Positions 26,084-35,342 of a stretch of 64,000 nucleotides of DNA are shown one piece after another (position 1 is the first letter of the stretch; every line of letters begins with the position of its first letter). The stretch comes from Mesorhizobium xinjiangense (lineage in GTDB: Bacteria; Pseudomonadota; Alphaproteobacteria; Rhizobiales; Rhizobiaceae): positions 157,952 through 221,951 of the forward strand of contig NZ_WOAC01000006.1 in NCBI RefSeq assembly GCF_009749525.1, given 5' to 3'. The position numbers and the translations under genes were made by a program. The notes beneath the pieces were generated by a model. That model had not been told where the DNA came from. It was given only the letters and a program-made list of their open reading frames with translations, and searched no databases.

Positions 26084-26677
26084 ATGAGTGTGTCGAGTTT
26101 CCTGCGTATCGTACCGGTCCTTGGTGTGCTGGCCCTGTCGGCTTGCGCCTCGCAACCGGACAACATCAACAATGTCTGTTCAGTCTTCAACCAGCGCGAC
26201 GGCTGGTTCAACAACTGGCAGAGCGAGGCAAGCCGTGCGGAGCGCAAGTACGGCGTCCCGGTGCCGGTGCTGATGGCGACTTTGCGCAAGGAGTCCGGCT
26301 TCAAGCACAACGCGCGCCCGCCGCGCAAAAAGCTCTTGGGTTTCATTCCCTGGAAGCGCCCTTCAAGCGCCTATGGCTACTCGCAGGCAATCGACGGCAC
26401 CTGGCTGCAATACAAGCAGGAATCCGGCAATTTTGCCGCGCGCCGCTCGGATTTCGGCGACGCTGTCGATTTCGTTGGCTGGTATCATTCCAAGACGGCG
26501 GACAAATACGGCGTCGCGCGCAACGACACCTACAATCTCTACCTGGCCTATTATTTCGGCTGGTCAGGCTATGGCCGCGGCACCTGGAAGAGCAATCCGA
26601 CCATCCAGCGCTATGCGCGTGACACCGAGAAGATGGCGCACAGCTACGCCGCGCAAATGCAGCGCTGCGGCCGGTAA
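26084..26677 (+). CDS. Transglycosylase SLT-domain lipoprotein
   Basis: 197 residues. A lipoprotein signal peptide ends at the lipobox ALSACAS (Cys21). The lysozyme-like domain has the catalytic Glu in MATLRKESGFKHNA near residue 70, AYGYSQAIDGTWLQY near 112 and NLYLAYYFGWSGYGRGTW near 160. It probably cleaves or binds peptidoglycan at the outer membrane. It is a monocistronic rhizobial-type gene, convergent with the ABC ATPase gene 19 bases on. Confidence 0.85.
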   Translation: MSVSSFLRIVPVLGVLALSACASQPDNINNVCSVFNQRDGWFNNWQSEASRAERKYGVPVPVLMATLRKESGFKHNARPPRKKLLGFIPWKRPSSAYGYSQAIDGTWLQYKQESGNFAARRSDFGDAVDFVGWYHSKTADKYGVARNDTYNLYLAYYFGWSGYGRGTWKSNPTIQRYARDTEKMAHSYAAQMQRCGR

Positions 26678-26696
26678 CGCGCGCCAAGCATCCGGC

Positions 26697-29336
26697 CTAC
26701 TTCTTCTCTTTCGCCTTGGTGAGCGCCTTGGCCTGCCTGACCCAGTCGTCGCGCTCGATGCGGCCGTGGAACTTCAGGTGCCCGTCCACCCATTCGCGCT
26801 CGGCCTTTTTCCACGCCGCGACCTGGGCGAAGGTAAAAATGCCGAGATCGTGCAGCATGGCCTCGATCTTCGGGCCGACGCCGGATATCGCCTTGAGATC
26901 GTCGGGCCGTGCCGGCCGCTTCTTCGCCGGCGGCCGGTTCGTGTCGACCGAGGCGCCCTTGCCTTTCATGGCCGACTTCGGCTGGACGTTCGTCGCCGCG
27001 GCCGTCTTCTTCGGCGCGGGATGCGCAGCCGGGCGCTGATGATGAGCCTTGCGCCCCTTGAGCAGACCGGCCGGCTCACGCGCTGTCGGCTCGTCCGGAG
27101 CGCGCCGCGACCCCGGCCGCGCCGGCGAGGACTTCTTCGTCGCATCGCCGGCGCCGCTCTCGCTCGCCTTCGCTGACACCTTCGCGGCGGCCTCGGCACC
27201 GGTCCTCTTGCCCGCGCTCAGATCCTTTTTCGTTTCGCCGAAGCTGATGACGGGTTCCATGTCCGCGAGCGCCGCGTCGTCCAGCCAGCACAGGCTGAAA
27301 TGCCCGTCGCCGAGCGTCTTGAGAGGCGGCATTTGGGTTTCGCACTTGTCGCCAGGCACCTGCGACTTCCAGCGGCATCGTGTCTGGAACGGACAGCCCG
27401 GCGGCGGATTCATTGCCGAAGGGATATCGCCCTCGAGCACGATGTGCTTCTTCTTGACGCTGGTGTCGGCGATCGGAATGGCCGAGAGCAGCGCTTCCGT
27501 ATAGGGATGATAGGGCGGCGCGAAGATCTGGTCCGTCGTCCCCTGCTCGACGATATGGCCGAGATACATCACCACCACGCGGTCGGCGAGATAGCGCACC
27601 ACCGACAGGTCGTGGCTGATGAACAGCATCGTCGTCTTGTTCTCGCGCTGGATGTCCATCAGCAGTTCAGTCACCGCCGCCTGGACCGAGACGTCGAGCG
27701 CCGAGACGGGCTCGTCGGCCACCACCACCCTGGCATTGCCGGCAAAGGCACGCGCCACGCCGATACGCTGCTTCTGGCCTCCGGAGAGTTGGCGTGGCAT
27801 GCGTTCGGCGAAGGCGCGCGGCAGTTTCACGAGGTCGAGCAGTTCGAGCATCCGCTGCTTGCGATCGGCAAGCGTGGCGCCGACCTTGAATTTCTCCAGC
27901 GTGCGGATGATCTGCGAGCCGACCGAATGGCTCGGATTGAGCGTGTCGAACGGGTTCTGGAAGACCATCTGGATCGAGGAGATCGTGCCGACCTCGCGAT
28001 CCTCGATCGGCGTCGACTGGATCGGCATGTTGCCGAGCTTCACTACGCCTTCCGTCGCCGTCTCCAGGCCGAGCAACACCTTGGCGAGCGTCGACTTGCC
28101 GCAACCCGATTCGCCGACGATCGCCAATGTCTCGGACTCGCGCGCCTCAAACGAGATATCCTCGTTGGCCTTGACCGTGCGCGTCTCACCTCCACCGAAA
28201 ATCGCGTTGGCGGCCACCTGGTAGTATTTTTTCAGTTTCTCGATCTGCAGCACCGGCGCGCCCGGCCTGATCGGCTCCTTGGCCGTCTTGGCGCCCTCCG
28301 GCAGCGCCTCCCAGTCGATTTCGTCGATGCGCACGCAGCGGCTGAAATGATTGCTCTGGCCGCCCACCGGCTCCATGGGAATGTCGGCGGCATCGCACAC
28401 GCCCGCCTTGAAGTGTTGGCAGCGGGGGCCGAAATTGCACCCGTTGGGCCGCTCGTGCGGCAAGGGCAACTGGCCCGGAATGGCGATCAGCGGCCTGGCG
28501 TTCTTGTCGGCGCCGGGCAGCGGGATCGAACGGAAGAGCCCCTGCGTATAAGGGTGACGCATGCGGTCGAACACGTCCTCGATGCGGCCGGTCTCCACCG
28601 CCTCGCCCGAATACATCACCGTGATGCGGTCGCAGGTTTCCAGGATGAGACCGAGATTGTGCGACACGAAGATCATCGACGTGCCGAACTCCTTGCCGAG
28701 CCCCTTGACCAGTTCCACGATGCCCGCCTCGACCGTGACGTCGAGCGCGGTGGTGGGCTCGTCGAGCAGCAAGAGCGCCGGCTTCGAAAGCAGCGCCATG
28801 GCAATCACGATGCGCTGCTGCTGACCGCCGGAAAGCTGATGCGGATAGGAGCGCATGATGCGTTCTGGATCGGGCAAGCGGACCGCGCCGACCATTTCCA
28901 GCGCGCGGCTGTAGGCCTCCTCCTTCGACACTTTCTCATGGATCAGCGGCACCTCCATGAGCTGCCGGCCGATCTTCATGGCCGGGTTGAGGCTCGCCAT
29001 CGGCTCCTGATAGATCATCGCGATCTTGTTGCCGCGGATCTGCCTCAGCTCCTCCTCGCTCATATCGGCCATGTCGCGACCCTGAAACTTGATGCGCCCG
29101 CCGACGATCTGGCCGACATTCGACAGGTCGCGCATGATGCCGAGCGCCACCGTCGACTTGCCGCAGCCCGATTCGCCGACGATCCCCATGGCCTCGCCGG
29201 GCATGACGGTGCAGGAAAAGTCCATCACCGCGGGTATCTCGCCCTTGCGGGTGAAGAACGAGATCGACAGGTTCTCGATCTCGAGGATGGGCTCACCCGC
29301 CTTGGTGCTCCGATTGATGCTGATGGCTTCGTTCAT
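26697..29336 (-). CDS. Double ABC ATPase (DppD-DppF type) with C-terminal helix-hairpin-helix domain
   Basis: 879 residues. ATPase 1: Walker A GESGCGKS at 54-61, LSGGQQQR at 168-175, LLLDEPTTALD at 189-199. ATPase 2: Walker A at 408-415, LSGGQKQR at 517-524, VVADEPVSALD at 538-548. Each is followed by the Cys-containing oligopeptide-transporter tail (CNFGPRCQHFKAGVC near 300, CPFQTRCRWKSQVPGDKC near 648). Residues 700-810 are a low-complexity Ala/Lys/Pro linker. Residues 813-870 form a helix-hairpin-helix domain (LKAISGVGPKIEAMLHDLGI, then WVDGHLKFHGRIERDDWVRQAKAL) like that on rhizobial NuoE. It energises the permeases encoded upstream. The tail is unexpected for an importer ATPase. Confidence 0.9.
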   Translation of the reverse strand: MNEAISINRSTKAGEPILEIENLSISFFTRKGEIPAVMDFSCTVMPGEAMGIVGESGCGKSTVALGIMRDLSNVGQIVGGRIKFQGRDMADMSEEELRQIRGNKIAMIYQEPMASLNPAMKIGRQLMEVPLIHEKVSKEEAYSRALEMVGAVRLPDPERIMRSYPHQLSGGQQQRIVIAMALLSKPALLLLDEPTTALDVTVEAGIVELVKGLGKEFGTSMIFVSHNLGLILETCDRITVMYSGEAVETGRIEDVFDRMRHPYTQGLFRSIPLPGADKNARPLIAIPGQLPLPHERPNGCNFGPRCQHFKAGVCDAADIPMEPVGGQSNHFSRCVRIDEIDWEALPEGAKTAKEPIRPGAPVLQIEKLKKYYQVAANAIFGGGETRTVKANEDISFEARESETLAIVGESGCGKSTLAKVLLGLETATEGVVKLGNMPIQSTPIEDREVGTISSIQMVFQNPFDTLNPSHSVGSQIIRTLEKFKVGATLADRKQRMLELLDLVKLPRAFAERMPRQLSGGQKQRIGVARAFAGNARVVVADEPVSALDVSVQAAVTELLMDIQRENKTTMLFISHDLSVVRYLADRVVVMYLGHIVEQGTTDQIFAPPYHPYTEALLSAIPIADTSVKKKHIVLEGDIPSAMNPPPGCPFQTRCRWKSQVPGDKCETQMPPLKTLGDGHFSLCWLDDAALADMEPVISFGETKKDLSAGKRTGAEAAAKVSAKASESGAGDATKKSSPARPGSRRAPDEPTAREPAGLLKGRKAHHQRPAAHPAPKKTAAATNVQPKSAMKGKGASVDTNRPPAKKRPARPDDLKAISGVGPKIEAMLHDLGIFTFAQVAAWKKAEREWVDGHLKFHGRIERDDWVRQAKALTKAKEKK

Positions 29337-29418
29337 GGCGTCGCTCTCAGTGTTCATGGTGTTGGAAGCACGGCGTTCCGATTTCGGCCGGCAGATCTCA
29401 TCATTCGCACCCGTCGCG

Positions 29419-29573
29419 CCCCCCTCTGTCCTGTCGGACATCTCCCCCACAAGGGGGGAGATCAGCCCTCGCAACGGCTTTCGCCAATCGCCAGCGATGA
29501 AGAACAGGCACAAGAATCGTTGCCAGCCAATCTCCCCGCTTGTGGGGGAGATGCACGACAGGACAGAGGGGGG
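29419..29573. repeat. RIME-type palindromic intergenic element
   Basis: A 155-base imperfect palindrome. The left arm has CCCCCCTCTGTCCTGTCG then ACATCTCCCCCACAAG; the right arm has CTTGTGGGGGAGATG then CGACAGGACAGAGGGGGG. This resembles the Rhizobium-specific intergenic mosaic element RIME1. It lies in the gap between the permease and ATPase genes of one importer operon, where its RNA hairpins could affect mRNA stability. Confidence 0.8.
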
Positions 29574-29605
29574 CAACGTAGAGCATAAACGCCTCCTGTT
29601 TGCCC

Positions 29606-30763
29606 CTAGTCCTTCAGCGACTGCTCGCGCAGCGCGTCGGCCAGCAGGTTGAGTCCGAGAACGAACGACATCAGCGCGAACACGGGCGGCAGGGCCGGGT
29701 GGATGTGGGACCGCAGGAGCCGGCTGGAATCCTTGATCGCCGTGCCCCAGTCGGGACTTTCGGGCGCCAGTCCGAGGCCGAAATAGCCGAGCGTGCCCAA
29801 CAGGATCGTCGTATAGCCGATCCTCAGACATGCATCGACGATCAGCGGTCCCCGCGCATTGGGCAGAACCTCCCACAGCATGATGTACCAGGGGGTCTCG
29901 CCGCGCGTCTGGGCGGCCGCCACATAGTCGCGCGTCTTGATGTCCATCACCAGCCCCCGCACGATGCGGAACACGCCGGGGCTCGATGCGAACACCACCG
30001 CGACGAAGATGTTCAGTTCGTTGGGTCGGATCGAGATGAGGCCGAGCGGGTCGGCATTGAAGACCAGGCCGGCATAGACCCAGCCGCCGATGACGAATGT
30101 CACCGCCAATTGCAGAAGGAGAAGCTGCGGCCGTCCTTTGAAGCGCGTGTAGAAGAGCGCCCCGAAGAAGATGATCGGAAACAGGAAGAACAGCCCCGCC
30201 ATGCCGTATGGAATGGGCGTGTCCATGATGCCCGGCGTCACCAGCAGGTAGAAGAGCAGGATCACCGGGAAAGCCAGCACGAGATTGGCCAGGAAGGACA
30301 GGAACGAGTCGATCCGTCCGCCGTAATATCCCGCCGGCAGGCCGAGCGTGATGCCGACCATCAGCGCGAAGGCGGTTGCCGTGGGCGCGATGATCAGCAC
30401 GATGCGGCTGCCATAGACCATGCGCGAAAAGACGTCGCGCGCCAGCTTGTCGCCGCCCAGCAGGAACACGCCGCCGTCGTCGGGCACCATCGCGCCCGGC
30501 AGCGCATTCTTCATCACCACGATCTGGTCGAGCGGATCGAATGGCGCGATGCGGGCCGAAAAGATCGCCGTGAAAAGCCAGAACAGGCAGACCAGGACGC
30601 CGGTGATCCCGACGCCGGTATCGAAGAGTTGCCCGTAGAGCCCGAGCCGTGCCCGGTAGGCGAAGCTCGGCACCACGATGATGGCCAGGGCCAGCCACAC
30701 CGGCCAGAAGCGGGCAATGATACCGAGAACGATCTGGAAAGCACCGACATATTCAAGCTGCAT
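29606..30763 (-). CDS. Oligopeptide-type ABC permease, DppC-like
   Basis: 385 residues, longer than the usual 300 for DppC, with extra membrane segments in the N-terminal half and between the core helices. The permease core has GSRIVLIIAPTATAFALMVGITLGLPAGYYGGRID and the EAA-like loop TRDYVAAAQTRGETPWYIMLWEVLPNARGPLI. The ATG at 30763 follows an AGGGGGACGG site, 11 bases after the other permease. It forms the channel with that protein for the binding protein encoded at 32.1-33.8 kb. Substrate unknown. Confidence 0.87.
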   Translation of the reverse strand: MQLEYVGAFQIVLGIIARFWPVWLALAIIVVPSFAYRARLGLYGQLFDTGVGITGVLVCLFWLFTAIFSARIAPFDPLDQIVVMKNALPGAMVPDDGGVFLLGGDKLARDVFSRMVYGSRIVLIIAPTATAFALMVGITLGLPAGYYGGRIDSFLSFLANLVLAFPVILLFYLLVTPGIMDTPIPYGMAGLFFLFPIIFFGALFYTRFKGRPQLLLLQLAVTFVIGGWVYAGLVFNADPLGLISIRPNELNIFVAVVFASSPGVFRIVRGLVMDIKTRDYVAAAQTRGETPWYIMLWEVLPNARGPLIVDACLRIGYTTILLGTLGYFGLGLAPESPDWGTAIKDSSRLLRSHIHPALPPVFALMSFVLGLNLLADALREQSLKD

Positions 30764-30774
30764 CCGCCGTCCCC

Positions 30775-31812
30775 CTACTGAACTCTGATGCGCGGGTTGA
30801 GATAGGCATAGCCGACGTCGGAGATGAGCTGCGTCGAAAGCACGACGAACACCGATACCAGCGAGCACCCGAGAAGCAGGTCGATATCGTTGTTGCCGGC
30901 CGCCTCCACCAGCGTGAAGCCGAAGCCCTGGTAGCGGAACATCACCTCCACGATGACCACGCCCGTCAGCAGCCACGGAAACTGCAGCATGATGACGGTG
31001 AACGGCGCGATCAGCGCGTTTCTGAGCGCGTGCTTGATCACCACGCCGGAAAAGCTCAGCCCCTTCAGGCGCGCCGTGCGGATATATTGCTGCGTCATCA
31101 CCTCGACCATCGAGGCGCGCGTCATGCGGGCGATGTAGCCTGTGCCGTAGATGGCCATGGTCATCACCGGCAGGGTGAAATTGTAGAAATTGACCCCGGC
31201 GCGCGTCGCCGAGGCGGCCGAACCGTTGAGCCAGCCAAGCCAGGAGGCGAAGATGACGGTGAAGATGACGCCGGAGACATATTCCGGCGTGGCCGTCGTG
31301 GTGATCGAGGCCACCGACAGACTTCGGTCGGTGCGCGAGCCTTCCCGCATCCCCGCCAGGACCCCGATCAAAAGCGAGATCGGCACCATCGTCACCATGA
31401 CCCAGAACATCAGGGTCCCGGTCGCCCCGAGCGCCGGAAACAGCTTGTCCGCGACCCGCGTCCTGAACTTGGTCGAGCAGCCGAAATCACCCTGCAGGAT
31501 ACCGGAGTAGACGGGTTCCGTCGGATCGTCGCAGAACGAGAATCGCGCCGTCGCCGCGCCGGTTTCGGGGTTGATGATCGGCTGCTTCTTGACGACGCCG
31601 ATCCACTGGCCGTAGCGCACCAGGAACGGCTGCCTGTAGCCGTTGCGCTCGAGCCAGTTCTCCTGATCGGCGCGCGATGCGCGCATGTCCATCTGGCTCA
31701 ACGCCAGCTTGGTGAGGTTCGGCTCCAGGTTGACCATGAAGAAAACGACGAGCGTGAGACACAGCATCGTCAGCATCATGCCGCCCAGGCGCCGCAGAAC
31801 GAATATGAACAC
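30775..31812 (-). CDS. Oligopeptide-type ABC permease, DppB-like
   Basis: 345 residues. It opens with a membrane helix (RRLGGMMLTMLCLTLVVFFMV), has a long periplasmic segment at about 30-115, and the DppB core with the EAA-like loop QQYIRTARLKGLSFSGVVIKHALRNALIAP. I start at the GTG at 31812 because GAGGGGAGGGGAAAC directly precedes it and the protein then opens on the first helix; an upstream start at 31845 has no such support. It follows the binding-protein gene after a 290-base gap holding a repeat. Confidence 0.86.
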   Translation of the reverse strand: MFIFVLRRLGGMMLTMLCLTLVVFFMVNLEPNLTKLALSQMDMRASRADQENWLERNGYRQPFLVRYGQWIGVVKKQPIINPETGAATARFSFCDDPTEPVYSGILQGDFGCSTKFRTRVADKLFPALGATGTLMFWVMVTMVPISLLIGVLAGMREGSRTDRSLSVASITTTATPEYVSGVIFTVIFASWLGWLNGSAASATRAGVNFYNFTLPVMTMAIYGTGYIARMTRASMVEVMTQQYIRTARLKGLSFSGVVIKHALRNALIAPFTVIMLQFPWLLTGVVIVEVMFRYQGFGFTLVEAAGNNDIDLLLGCSLVSVFVVLSTQLISDVGYAYLNPRIRVQ

Positions 31813-31953
31813 CGTTTCCCCTCCCCTCGGTGGGGTGGTTGTCACCGGCCCGGTTCATCGTTTCATGGAAATCGACGCCCCGGCCCAACTCTTTTGCTTC
31901 TTGGCAATCGCGAGACGATCGGATGCGCTTGTCCCGCAATCGCGCTGGCCTTT

Positions 31954-32062
31954 GGCGCGCATTCGCTTCAAACGGAAACGATTGAAGCAAAGACATGCAC
32001 GCCAGATCACTATGCTGGAACATGTGCCTTTCGCTCAAACGGGACCGTTTGAGCGGACCATG
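31954..32062 (-). repeat. Mosaic repeat family B, copy 1
   Basis: Read on the minus strand: CGCTCAAACGGTCCCGTTTG palindrome, then AGCGAAAGGCACATGTTCCA, GATCTGGCGTGCATGTCTTT and a second palindrome GCTTCAATCGTTTCCGTTTG. The same order is found at 42468-42543 and 47877-47978. It lies in a gap inside an importer operon. Confidence 0.75.
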
Positions 32063-32071
32063 CTCCAGACC

Positions 32072-32097
32072 GGAAGGGGCCGTCACCGGCCCCTTCC
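32072..32097 (-). terminator. Hairpin after the binding-protein gene
   Basis: Perfect stem GGAAGGGGCC / GGCCCCTTCC with a short loop, starting 10 bases past the stop of the leftward binding-protein gene. It lacks a T-run. It probably stabilises or partly terminates the message, allowing more binding protein than permease. Confidence 0.6.
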
Positions 32098-32106
32098 CGA
32101 CGCCCG

Positions 32107-33768
32107 TCAGGCGCTTTGGTCGAGCCAGACCTTTTGCAGGTCGATCTCGAACATCGGGTGCATCCCGTGGTTCTTCACCGCGGGCACCGAATGGTTGTAG
32201 AGCTTGCGCCAGTAAGGCTGGATGATGATGCCGGAATCCTGGATGACCTGCTCGATATCCTTCATCACCGTCTTGCGCTGCTCGTTGTCGCCGATGGTCA
32301 GCGCCTGGTCGATGAGCTTGTCGAGATCCGGATTGGAATAGGCCGTCTCGTTCCAGCTGCCGCCCGTCTTGTAGGCGAGAACGATCACCTGGATGCCGAG
32401 CGGCCGCATGTTCCAGTTCGTCGCGGAGAAGGGGTACTTCGTCCAGTCGTTCCAGAAGGTCGATCCCGGCAGAACGGTGCGCTTCACCGAGAACCCGGCG
32501 TCGCGCATCTGCGCGGCGACGGCGTCGCAGGTGTTCTTGTGCCAGTTCTCGTCGACCGAGATGATCTCGTGCTCGAAATCCGCCTGACCGGCTTCCTCGA
32601 TCAGCGCCTGGGCCTTCTCGACGTCGCGGCTGAATTCCCCGATCTCGACCCAGTCGGGCTGAATCGGCGCGACGTGGTAATTGTCGGCCTTGGTGCCCAG
32701 ATTGTTGATTCCGAGCATGAGGCAGACATTGTTGTCGACCGCGTGCTGGACCGCCTGACGCACCTTCTGGTCGTCATAGGGCTTGTTGGCGACGTTCATG
32801 CGAACGGTGAGCGTCGTCGAGGTGCCGACCTCGGCCTTGACCAGGTCCAATGTGTCGAGGATCTCGACATAGTCGGCGGTCGTCTCGTAGTTGGTGTGGA
32901 TCTCGCCGGCCTCGAAGGCGTTGACCTCGGCGGAGGGGTCGGTGCCGTAGTCGATGAACTCGATCCCGTCGAGATAGGCCTCGCCGCCCCACCACTGGCC
33001 GTTCTCGCGGCGCTTGTAGACGACGCGATTGCCGACCTCGTAGGAATCCAGATCGAACGGGCCGGTGCCGATCGGATTGGCGACCCAGTCCGCGCCGGTC
33101 TCATCGAAGCTCGGATGGACGATCAGCGCCGGATAGTCCGCCACGCCCGGAATGATCGTGACGTCCGGTGCCTCGAGCTTCAGCTTGACCGTGTAGTCGT
33201 CGACCCTCTCGACCGCGCCCTCGCGCAGCTTCTTGGTTTCCGGATCGATCATGGACGACAGGCGCTGCGTCATCGAATTGCCTTCGACCGTCTGATCACA
33301 CCAGCGGGTGATGTTGTAGATGACGTCATCGGCGTCGAACGCGTCGCCATTGTTCCAGGTCACGCCCTGGCGGACGTGGAAGATGTATTCGGTGGCATCG
33401 TCGTTGACTTCCCAGCTTTCCAGGAGTTTGCCCTCGAAGGTGAAGTCGCGCGTGAACTTGATCAGCGGCTCCAGCGACTGGCGCATCGCGTTGGCGATCT
33501 CGGACCAGTCGGCCTGGCGCGGGTCCTTGTTGGCCTTCACAAACATCGAAACCTTCAACACGCCGCCCGTCTGGGGCTCGCCGTCCTGTGCCATGGCCTG
33601 CATGGGCGCCGACAGACCCAGCATGCCGTAAGCCATCGCTGTCGAAGCGCCGAAGACGCTTGCCATGGCGAGGAACTCGCGCCGATCCATTTCCCCGGAT
33701 TTTGCGTCCTCGGCAAGCGCCTCAATCTGCGCGGGAACGCGATCGCCGCCACTTTTGTAGAATGTCAT
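32107..33768 (-). CDS. ABC substrate-binding protein, peptide/nickel family 5
   Basis: 553 residues. A twin-arginine signal is visible ([16 protein letters not shown] near residue 27, then a hydrophobic stretch ending SAPMQAMAQ), preceded by an unusually long N-region. The mature domain has [25 protein letters not shown] near 115, the family-5 signature. It delivers an unknown solute, possibly a peptide or opine, to the two permeases and the double ATPase encoded downstream. Tat export suggests it folds before secretion. Confidence 0.88.
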   Translation of the reverse strand: MTFYKSGGDRVPAQIEALAEDAKSGEMDRREFLAMASVFGASTAMAYGMLGLSAPMQAMAQDGEPQTGGVLKVSMFVKANKDPRQADWSEIANAMRQSLEPLIKFTRDFTFEGKLLESWEVNDDATEYIFHVRQGVTWNNGDAFDADDVIYNITRWCDQTVEGNSMTQRLSSMIDPETKKLREGAVERVDDYTVKLKLEAPDVTIIPGVADYPALIVHPSFDETGADWVANPIGTGPFDLDSYEVGNRVVYKRRENGQWWGGEAYLDGIEFIDYGTDPSAEVNAFEAGEIHTNYETTADYVEILDTLDLVKAEVGTSTTLTVRMNVANKPYDDQKVRQAVQHAVDNNVCLMLGINNLGTKADNYHVAPIQPDWVEIGEFSRDVEKAQALIEEAGQADFEHEIISVDENWHKNTCDAVAAQMRDAGFSVKRTVLPGSTFWNDWTKYPFSATNWNMRPLGIQVIVLAYKTGGSWNETAYSNPDLDKLIDQALTIGDNEQRKTVMKDIEQVIQDSGIIIQPYWRKLYNHSVPAVKNHGMHPMFEIDLQKVWLDQSA

Positions 33769-34159
33769 TGTATTCTCCCATTAATCGGCTTTTCCGCCTG
33801 TTAGCATTTCCGATCCGGGCCAGGTTGTCAAAAGGCCGGACGGAACCTTCCCAAAGGAAATTTGCAGCCTAGATTACACCCTGGATCGTGCATTTGCGAC
33901 ACTCTAGCAGCGCGATCGGTCAATTGCGCTCGGTTTCACTGGCGCCGATGCCGATTTCGTCTGACGCCACGCGCAATGTCTCGTGACAATACTTGTCGGC
34001 TTTCTGCATGCAGGCCGGCACCGAAGCGCCCGCGCAGTGCGTGAGCATCGGAGCGCGGCAACACGCCATTTGCGGGCTGGCCCCACCGAATTTCAAGACG
34101 GTCTATCAGGCCTTCGGAATGCCGCCGTTCTAGTCACTGGCTGGAGGCGGACCAAAGGG
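33769..34159. other. Intergenic region without a supported gene
   Basis: About 390 bases between the binding-protein start and the aminotransferase stop. Short open frames exist on both strands, but none has a ribosome-binding site or recognisable product. The right part should hold the leftward promoter of the importer operon only near 33.8 kb; the rest shows no hairpin or repeat I can identify. Confidence 0.5.
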
Positions 34160-35341
34160 CTACATCGAAAAGCCCGCCAGCCTCTCCTTGAGCCCGCGCA
34201 GCGCATCGGCATCCGCATTGGCGAAAGCAAAACGCAGATAGCGCTCCAGCCGCGTGCCGAAATATTCGCCCGGAATGGTCAGCACGCCGCGCTCCCTTGC
34301 CAGCTTCTCGGCCACGGCCTGCGAGGACTGACCGGCAAAGGGATGGCGCACGAAGCCGAAATAGGCGCCAACGGCCTCCAGCGCCCAGCCGTCAATGCCG
34401 GCCATCGTCTTGCGAAGCGCCTCGGCCCGTCGGCCGATCTCGGCCCGGTTCGCCGCACGCCAATCGGCAAGCGCCGGCAGCCCTCGCGCAATTGCAGCCT
34501 GCGGCGCGCGCGGCGCGCAGATCTGCAGATTGTCCATCACCTTGGCGATCTCGGCGATGACCGCCTCGCTCGCCGTCACGGCGCCGACGCGATGGCCCGG
34601 AATGCAGAAGGACTTGGAAAAGCTGTAGAGCTGGATCAACGTCTTCTCCCATCCGGCCTCGGCGAGGAGTCCATGCGGCGCGCCGGCGCCCGGCGCGAGG
34701 AAGTCGCGATAGGTCTCGTCGAGGATCAGCCACACGCCGCGCGCCGCGCACAGATCGCAGATCTGCTTGATGAGATCGGGCCGATAGACCGCGCCCGTCG
34801 GATTGTTGGGGCTGACCAGCGCCAGCGCCTTCACGCCGTCGAGCTTGTCCGCGATCGCCGTGGGCTCGGGCAGGAACCCGTTCTCGCCTGCGCAATCGAC
34901 ATAGCGCGTCTCGATGCCGAGCATGGCGAGCGTGGTCTCGTGGTTGAAATAGCACGGATTGGTCATCAGCACGGCATCGCCCGCCCTTGCCAGCGCCATG
35001 ACCGCGGCGAAGAAGGCCTGGTTGCAGCCCGCCGTCACATGGATGTTGCCGGCGGCGACCGCGCCGCCGTAGAGGGCCGCAACATGGCCCGCATAGGCTT
35101 CACGCAATGCCGGCTCGCCCTCGATCGGCCCGTAGCCGGCATAGGCAACCGAGCCGGCCGCCTCGGCAAGCCAGGCAAGCAGGTCGGGATGCGGCGGATA
35201 GCCGGGGACCGCCTGCGAAAGATCCATCAGAGCCCCCCTCGCCCCGTCATAGCCGCGCGCCCAGGCCTGCACGGCGGGCACGGGCGGCGGCGCAAGCCTT
35301 GCCACCAGCGGATTGAGGCGGGCGGATGTGGTCGTGCTCAT
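34160..35341 (-). CDS. Class I/II pyridoxal-phosphate aminotransferase
   Basis: 393 residues of fold type I. SPNNPTGAVYRPDLI near 190, LILDETYRDF near 222 and the Schiff-base Lys in LYSFSKSFCIPGHRVG near 255 are visible, with Arg in the C-terminal RYLRFAFAN. It starts one base after the LysR gene stop, so regulator and enzyme form one unit divergent from the ureohydrolase operon. The substrate is unknown; arginine or a related guanidino amino acid would suit the neighbours, which is inference. Confidence 0.87.
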   Translation of the reverse strand: MSTTTSARLNPLVARLAPPPVPAVQAWARGYDGARGALMDLSQAVPGYPPHPDLLAWLAEAAGSVAYAGYGPIEGEPALREAYAGHVAALYGGAVAAGNIHVTAGCNQAFFAAVMALARAGDAVLMTNPCYFNHETTLAMLGIETRYVDCAGENGFLPEPTAIADKLDGVKALALVSPNNPTGAVYRPDLIKQICDLCAARGVWLILDETYRDFLAPGAGAPHGLLAEAGWEKTLIQLYSFSKSFCIPGHRVGAVTASEAVIAEIAKVMDNLQICAPRAPQAAIARGLPALADWRAANRAEIGRRAEALRKTMAGIDGWALEAVGAYFGFVRHPFAGQSSQAVAEKLARERGVLTIPGEYFGTRLERYLRFAFANADADALRGLKERLAGFSM

Positions 35342-35342
35342 T

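Noticed and set aside
33904..34140. Short open frames between the binding-protein and aminotransferase genes, one Cys-containing
   Set aside because: No credible start codon with a ribosome-binding site; could be a gene remnant, but nothing supports expression.
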